DNA of 19,164 nt, from the NCBI GenBank assembly GCA_964639765.1, contig CAZXEN010000033.1:1-19164 (forward strand), given 5' to 3'. The stretch's first letter is position 1; every line of letters begins with the position of its first letter. Below are positions 15,644 to 19,164 of this stretch, piece by piece. The notes under the pieces were generated by a model, which saw nothing but the letters and a program-made list of their open reading frames with translations, was not told the origin of the DNA and did no database searches. Source of the stretch: Scybalousia_A sp964639765. Lineage in GTDB: Bacteria; Bacteroidota; Bacteroidia; Bacteroidales; P3. The position numbers were made by a program, and so were the translations under genes.

Positions 15644-17332
15644 ATGAGAAGAATTTTACTTATAGTGATTATGTTTTCCTTGTCTTATATTTCCAATGCA
15701 CAAGGGATATTGGGAGGTAAAGTAACAGGGAACTTCCAGACAGATTTGCAGTCTTCCAAGAAAGACAGCGTCATAGGTTCTGCAGCTTTGGAAGACAAGA
15801 TGCGTATCAATGCTTTTGCCAACATACTCTACAGCACAGACAATTTCTCAGCCGGTTTTCGTTACGAAGCCTATCTGAATCCTATCCTTGGCTTTGACAA
15901 CGAGTACAAGGGAGCAGGCATTGCCTACAGGTTTGCATCATACAAGAAAGATTTCTTTGAGATTACGGTGGGAAATTACTATGAACAGTTTGGCAATGGT
16001 CTTGTCTTCCGTTCATACGAGGAGAGAAACCTTGGTTTGGACAATGCCATGGACGGCTTGCGTATTGTGGCAAAACCTTTCAATGGCGTTACTCTTAAAG
16101 GTATTGTAGGCAAACAAAGATATTACTGGGACGATGTTTGGGAAACAGACAATGGGCTGGTGAGAGGAGCAGATGCAGAAGTTTCTTTCAACGATATTAT
16201 ACCAAAGTTTGCTTTTTCTGATTTGAGGATAAGCCTTGGCGGTAGTTTTGTCTCTGTCTATGAACAGGCAGCAACAGAAAACATCACGGTAGGTACAAGT
16301 CTTTACAAACTAAATATTCCCGAAAACATAGGAGCTGGAGCAATACGTCTGAATTTAGGATACAAGAATTTCAACCTTCAAGGAGAATTTGCCCAAAAAG
16401 GACAGGATCCCAACGCAATGAATAATTATATCTACCACAAAGGTAATGCTTTGTTGCTTGCTGCCGACTACAGCATAAAAGGTTTTGCTGTCCGTTTGGA
16501 AGGAAAACGCATAGACAATATGTCTTTCAAATCAAAGAGGACTCTGCAAGGCAGAATGCTTAATGTCAATTATCTTCCAGCCATCACAAAACAACACTCC
16601 TATTCCCTTATGTCCATGTATTCATACGCAACCCAGCTGGACGGCGAAATGGGTTTTCAGGCAGATGTCATGTATAAGATAAAGAAAGGAACTTTCCTTG
16701 GCGGTAAAAACGGAATGGACGTAAAACTCAACTACTCTTATGTTACCTCAATAGATAAGACTGCTCCAAAGGGTCATACCCTAAACGAAAAAGGTTCGCT
16801 GGGTTATGAAAGCGATTTCTTTAAACTTGGCGATGAAAAATATTTTCAGGAAATCAACCTTGAGTTAAACAAAAAATTCTCCAAGGACTACAAAATGAAT
16901 TTTATGTATTCCTATCAGGAGTTTAATCCTATCGCATACGGACATCCGGGCAATCCTATGATATATGCCCATATTTTGGTGGCAGAAGGTATATACAGGT
17001 TTTCTTCTCACAATTCTTTGAAAGGAGAAATACAATGGCTCACCACAAAACAAGACTATGACGAGTTTGCAAAAGGCGATTGGTTGCAAGTTGGAGCGGA
17101 ATACAATCTGAAAGGAAACTATTTCTTTGCTCTTTCAGACCAATGGAACTATGGAACAGAGCAAGGCGACAAAGTACATTATTATAATATCTCTGCAGGA
17201 TATACTATCAACACCACAAGAATACAAATATCATACGGGAAACAAAGACAAGGTATTCTTTGTATAGGAGGTGTGTGCAGAGAAGTTCCTGCAAGCAATG
17301 GTTTGTTTATGACTATCACAAGTTCTTTCTGA
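15644..17332 (+). CDS. DUF6029 family exported protein, probable outer-membrane beta-barrel (562 aa)
   Basis: Residues 1-19 form a signal peptide (MRR, hydrophobic core, ending SNA before Gln20). The mature protein consists of alternating hydrophobic/aromatic beta-strands (FSAGFRYEAYLNP, GAGIAYRF, FEITVGNYYEQFGNGLVFRS) and ends LFMTITSSF with a terminal phenylalanine, as expected for an outer-membrane barrel. The EQFGNGLVFRSYEERNLGLDNAMDG segment (residues ~112-136) is the most conserved part of this Bacteroidetes family, which I recognise as DUF6029. Function is unknown; transport or surface-anchored roles are possible. It is flanked by its own promoter-like element and a strong terminator, so it is likely monocistronic. 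Confidence 0.8.
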   Translation: MRRILLIVIMFSLSYISNAQGILGGKVTGNFQTDLQSSKKDSVIGSAALEDKMRINAFANILYSTDNFSAGFRYEAYLNPILGFDNEYKGAGIAYRFASYKKDFFEITVGNYYEQFGNGLVFRSYEERNLGLDNAMDGLRIVAKPFNGVTLKGIVGKQRYYWDDVWETDNGLVRGADAEVSFNDIIPKFAFSDLRISLGGSFVSVYEQAATENITVGTSLYKLNIPENIGAGAIRLNLGYKNFNLQGEFAQKGQDPNAMNNYIYHKGNALLLAADYSIKGFAVRLEGKRIDNMSFKSKRTLQGRMLNVNYLPAITKQHSYSLMSMYSYATQLDGEMGFQADVMYKIKKGTFLGGKNGMDVKLNYSYVTSIDKTAPKGHTLNEKGSLGYESDFFKLGDEKYFQEINLELNKKFSKDYKMNFMYSYQEFNPIAYGHPGNPMIYAHILVAEGIYRFSSHNSLKGEIQWLTTKQDYDEFAKGDWLQVGAEYNLKGNYFFALSDQWNYGTEQGDKVHYYNISAGYTINTTRIQISYGKQRQGILCIGGVCREVPASNGLFMTITSSF

Positions 17333-17359
17333 CAAACGTTGCTTTCTTTAAATGACACA

Positions 17360-17397
17360 AAAAAGACAGCGGAAAATTGTTTTTCCGCTGTCTTTTT
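17360..17397. terminator. Bidirectional rho-independent terminator
   Basis: AAAAAGACAGCGGAAAA (17360-17376) and TTTTCCGCTGTCTTTTT (17381-17397) form a perfect 17-bp stem with a TTGT loop. The A-run and T-run ends let it work in both directions. It lies between the converging DUF6029 and AAA-ATPase genes. Confidence 0.93.
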
Positions 17398-17409
17398 GTA
17401 GATATTTTC

Positions 17410-18759
17410 TTATAAGAACATAGACATAAACACAGGAACGCACAGCAAGTCTTGTTCCTTTCGCAAATCCTTAGGATAAATCATATATCGGTTGCCTATG
17501 CGGTTGGAGAACTTTTTCTGAAAAGCATCAAGAGATGCATGTGATTTGTATCCGGAGGATTTCACTTCTATCGGGCAAATCTTGTTGCCTCTCGAAAGAA
17601 TAAAATCTATCTCATAGTTATGCTTCCCGCTTTCTGTCGGCCAAGTATGGTAAAACAATCTGTTCCCTGCGGCGACAAGCATTTGTGCAACAAGATTTTC
17701 ATACACATATCCAAGATCGGCAGAAAGTTTATCTGACAAGAGTTTCTGGTATATTACATTTTCTGTTGCAGACTTATCCCAGAAAGCAAGAGTAATAAAC
17801 AGGCCTGTATCTCCAAGATACAATTTATATTGATTGTAATCGGTATGCATAGGCATTCCTACATTGGGGTCGTCAGCGTGATGGGCAAAGATAACGGTTT
17901 GACTCTCCTCTAATTCTTTGAGCAATTTGGACATGGAGTTTTTGCTTCCGTGGTTTTCCAATACTTTGTTTACTGAATAGCGTGAAGCATTTTTGTTAAG
18001 CTGAGAGGGAATGGCACTGAACAGTTGTGATATTCTTCCAGAGGAGTCTATCTTTTGAAAGTCGTCATTGTACAGTTCAAGTATCTCACGTTTCTTGTTA
18101 TCCACATCGGTAAGGTTTTTTGTGTGAAGATAAGTCTCCACAGCTTGAGGCATACCGCCCACAAGCATATAAAGACGCATATCTCTCAAAAGCTTTCGGC
18201 ACATATCATCGCCCAAGGACTTGCCAGATTGAAAAACCTCCTTTAACATAGGTATTGTAACAGTGTCCCCCAAAGCCCAGCGAAATTCCTCATAATCCAT
18301 AGGAAGCATTGTTATACGAGTTTCTTCACTTGGTATCACAATATGCTGCACATTCTTTTTTATGGAAAGCAGGGAGCCTGTTTCAATATAGTCATACCGC
18401 CCGTCTTTCACAAGATATTTGATAGCTTGTCGGACTTCCGGACATTTCTGTATCTCGTCAAAGATAATTACAGACTGTCTTTCGTATAGTCTTACCCCAT
18501 AGATGAACTGCAATCTCATAAAAAAGTCATCTCTGTCTGATATATGTTTTACAGCTTCCCACACAGACTCTGGAGCGTCAGCAAAATCGACAGCAATATA
18601 GCTTTTATACTCTCTTTTTGCAAACTCTTCTGCAATGGTTGATTTCCCTACACGTCTTGCTCCTTTGATAAGAAGAGCTGTTGCCCCAACTCTCTCTTGC
18701 TTCCATTGAAGCATAGTGTCGTATATCTTTCTTTTGAAAATCAATTGTTTATTAATCAT
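17410..18759 (-). CDS. AAA_14 / DUF4143 ATP-binding protein (449 aa)
   Basis: The N-terminal ATPase domain has a Walker A motif GARRVGKST (33-41) and a Walker B motif VIIFDEIQ (97-104), followed by the sensor-like ETGSLLSI. The C-terminal part is DUF4143, which keeps a PD-(D/E)xK-like core: EIDFILSRG with D385, then IEVKSSG with E398 and K400. Such proteins occur in many copies in Bacteroidales and other anaerobes. Their function is unproven; suggestions include DNA processing and stress-linked ATPases. All ATPase and nuclease-like residues are present, so the gene looks intact. It is transcribed toward the bidirectional terminator from a promoter that overlaps direct repeats, with no partner gene visible in the window. 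Confidence 0.88.
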   Translation of the reverse strand: MINKQLIFKRKIYDTMLQWKQERVGATALLIKGARRVGKSTIAEEFAKREYKSYIAVDFADAPESVWEAVKHISDRDDFFMRLQFIYGVRLYERQSVIIFDEIQKCPEVRQAIKYLVKDGRYDYIETGSLLSIKKNVQHIVIPSEETRITMLPMDYEEFRWALGDTVTIPMLKEVFQSGKSLGDDMCRKLLRDMRLYMLVGGMPQAVETYLHTKNLTDVDNKKREILELYNDDFQKIDSSGRISQLFSAIPSQLNKNASRYSVNKVLENHGSKNSMSKLLKELEESQTVIFAHHADDPNVGMPMHTDYNQYKLYLGDTGLFITLAFWDKSATENVIYQKLLSDKLSADLGYVYENLVAQMLVAAGNRLFYHTWPTESGKHNYEIDFILSRGNKICPIEVKSSGYKSHASLDAFQKKFSNRIGNRYMIYPKDLRKEQDLLCVPVFMSMFL

Positions 18760-18790
18760 ATATATCTTTTGTTTTCTGATTTTTACGATG

Positions 18791-18821
18791 CAAAAATATA
18801 ATATTTTTTCAAAACCTCAAA
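18791..18821 (-). promoter_or_regulatory. Promoter of the AAA_14/DUF4143 gene
   Basis: On the minus strand TATTTTTG (18798 to 18791) fits the -7 consensus and TTTG (18821 to 18818) is a -33 element with a 19-bp spacer. Transcription would begin near 18784, about 25 nt before the ATG. The -33 element lies inside the first direct-repeat unit. Confidence 0.62.
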
Positions 18822-18894
18822 ATTTATTTGGGTGAAAATATAGGGTTTCCTCAAAATCTATTTAGGCAAAATATAGGGTTTCCTCAAAATTTAA
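18815..18894. repeat. Direct repeat, two full units and a partial third
   Basis: Units of 34 bp (18815-18848) and 33 bp (18849-18881), then a partial unit (18882-18894), all begin CCTCAAAAT. The two full units share TATTT(G/A)GG and end AAAATATAGGGTTT. The shared CCTCAAAA places an on-strand TTTTGAGG at each copy, the first of which serves as the ATPase -33 element. Confidence 0.85.
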
Positions 18895-19003
18895 GTTCTT
18901 AAACAAGGATTTTGTCGGGTTGTAATGGGAAGGGGGCATTGCTTTGAAAGTATGGTTTATTTAAAGTTAGATTGCTTGAAATAAAACGGCGTTCTAAAGT
19001 TTT

Positions 19004-19059
19004 AAAACTTCGTTTTATTGCAACGCAAACTTCGTTTTAAGAAATTAAAACTTCGTTTT
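19004..19059. repeat. Three copies of AAACTTCGTTTT at 21-22-bp spacing
   Basis: AAACTTCGTTTT begins at 19005, 19027 and 19048. Copies one and three are extended to AAAACTTCGTTTT, a small inverted repeat with arms AAAAC and GTTTT. A degenerate relative (AAAACGGCGTTC) lies just to the left near 18983. Confidence 0.8.
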
Positions 19060-19084
19060 GTAGCGTCTCTTTGAGACGCTACAA
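19058..19084. repeat. Perfect 12-bp inverted repeat (hairpin)
   Basis: TTGTAGCGTCTC (19058-19069) and GAGACGCTACAA (19073-19084) are perfect complements around a TTT loop. The GAGACGC-type core resembles palindromic intergenic repeats seen in Bacteroidetes and cyanobacteria. It lacks a T-run, so a terminator role is unlikely. Confidence 0.85.
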
Positions 19085-19107
19085 GGTTGCTTTTTCTTAA
19101 ACAAAAC

Positions 19108-19133
19108 AGCCTTACGCTTCACAGCGTAAGGCT
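19108..19133. repeat. Perfect 11-bp inverted repeat (hairpin)
   Basis: AGCCTTACGCT (19108-19118) and AGCGTAAGGCT (19123-19133) pair around a TCAC loop. No T-run follows on the plus strand. On the minus strand the stem is followed by GTTTTGTTTAAG, only a weak terminator tail. Confidence 0.83.
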
Positions 19134-19164
19134 CAACAAATTAAAATTTAAAAAAAATGATAAA

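Larger units (their letters stand above)
18760..19164. other. Non-coding repeat-rich region upstream of the ATPase gene
   Basis: This 405-bp stretch has no credible gene. From left to right it holds the ATPase promoter, direct repeats (18815-18894), a plain AT-rich segment, three AAACTTCGTTTT motifs (19004-19059) and two perfect hairpins (19058-19084, 19108-19133). An ATG at 19157 after an A-run might start a gene beyond the window, but only two codons are visible. Confidence 0.8.

Noticed and set aside
18815..19133. CRISPR array
   Set aside because: The repeats are too few, differ in type, and lack regular unique spacers. No cas gene is present.
19157..19164. Start of a plus-strand gene (ATG after an A-run)
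   Set aside because: Only two codons are visible before the window ends, with no promoter match close upstream.

Overview
The window looks like a chromosomal segment of an AT-rich member of the Bacteroidales (phylum Bacteroidota), probably an anaerobe. Three things point there. The protein families are typical of the group: a fibronectin III/cleaved-adhesin surface protein, a FISUMP-domain protein, a BatA/von Willebrand A protein, and the DUF3078 and DUF6029 outer-membrane families. Several intergenic regions carry the Bacteroidetes-type -7 element TAnnTTTG. No Shine-Dalgarno sequences stand out before the starts. Rubredoxin and aspartate ammonia-lyase fit an anaerobic or microaerobic life. 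No tRNA, rRNA, CRISPR array, transposase or phage gene was seen.

Layout. 1-2859 (-) is the N-terminal 953 codons of a large exported multidomain adhesin-like protein that runs off the left edge. A divergent promoter region (2860-3088) separates it from a small exported FISUMP protein and an ArsB/NhaD/SLC13-type transporter (3089-5078, +). Convergent to these are a family 2 glycosyltransferase and aspartate ammonia-lyase aspA (5092-7513, -). A 321-bp divergent intergenic region (7514-7834) holds a strong inverted repeat just downstream of a promoter-like element and may encode a structured RNA or a long aspA leader. Then come a BatA-domain protein and a DUF3078 protein as a tight pair (7835-10786, +), an MFS transporter (10953-12122, +), RNase R and riboflavin synthase (12161-14705, +), rubredoxin as its own small unit with promoter and terminator (14793-14951, +), a gamma-class carbonic anhydrase-like protein (15024-15524, +) and a DUF6029 barrel-like protein (15644-17332, +). 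A perfect 17-bp terminator stem separates the last from a convergent AAA_14/DUF4143 ATPase (17410-18759, -). The final 405 bp is non-coding and repeat-rich: direct repeats overlapping the ATPase promoter, three AAACTTCGTTTT motifs and two perfect hairpins.

The genes do not form one obvious pathway. This is mostly ordinary core and envelope gene content. No defence system or biosynthetic cluster is visible. The parts least explained by known families are the structured intergenic element at 7663-7731 and the repeat block at 18815-19133.
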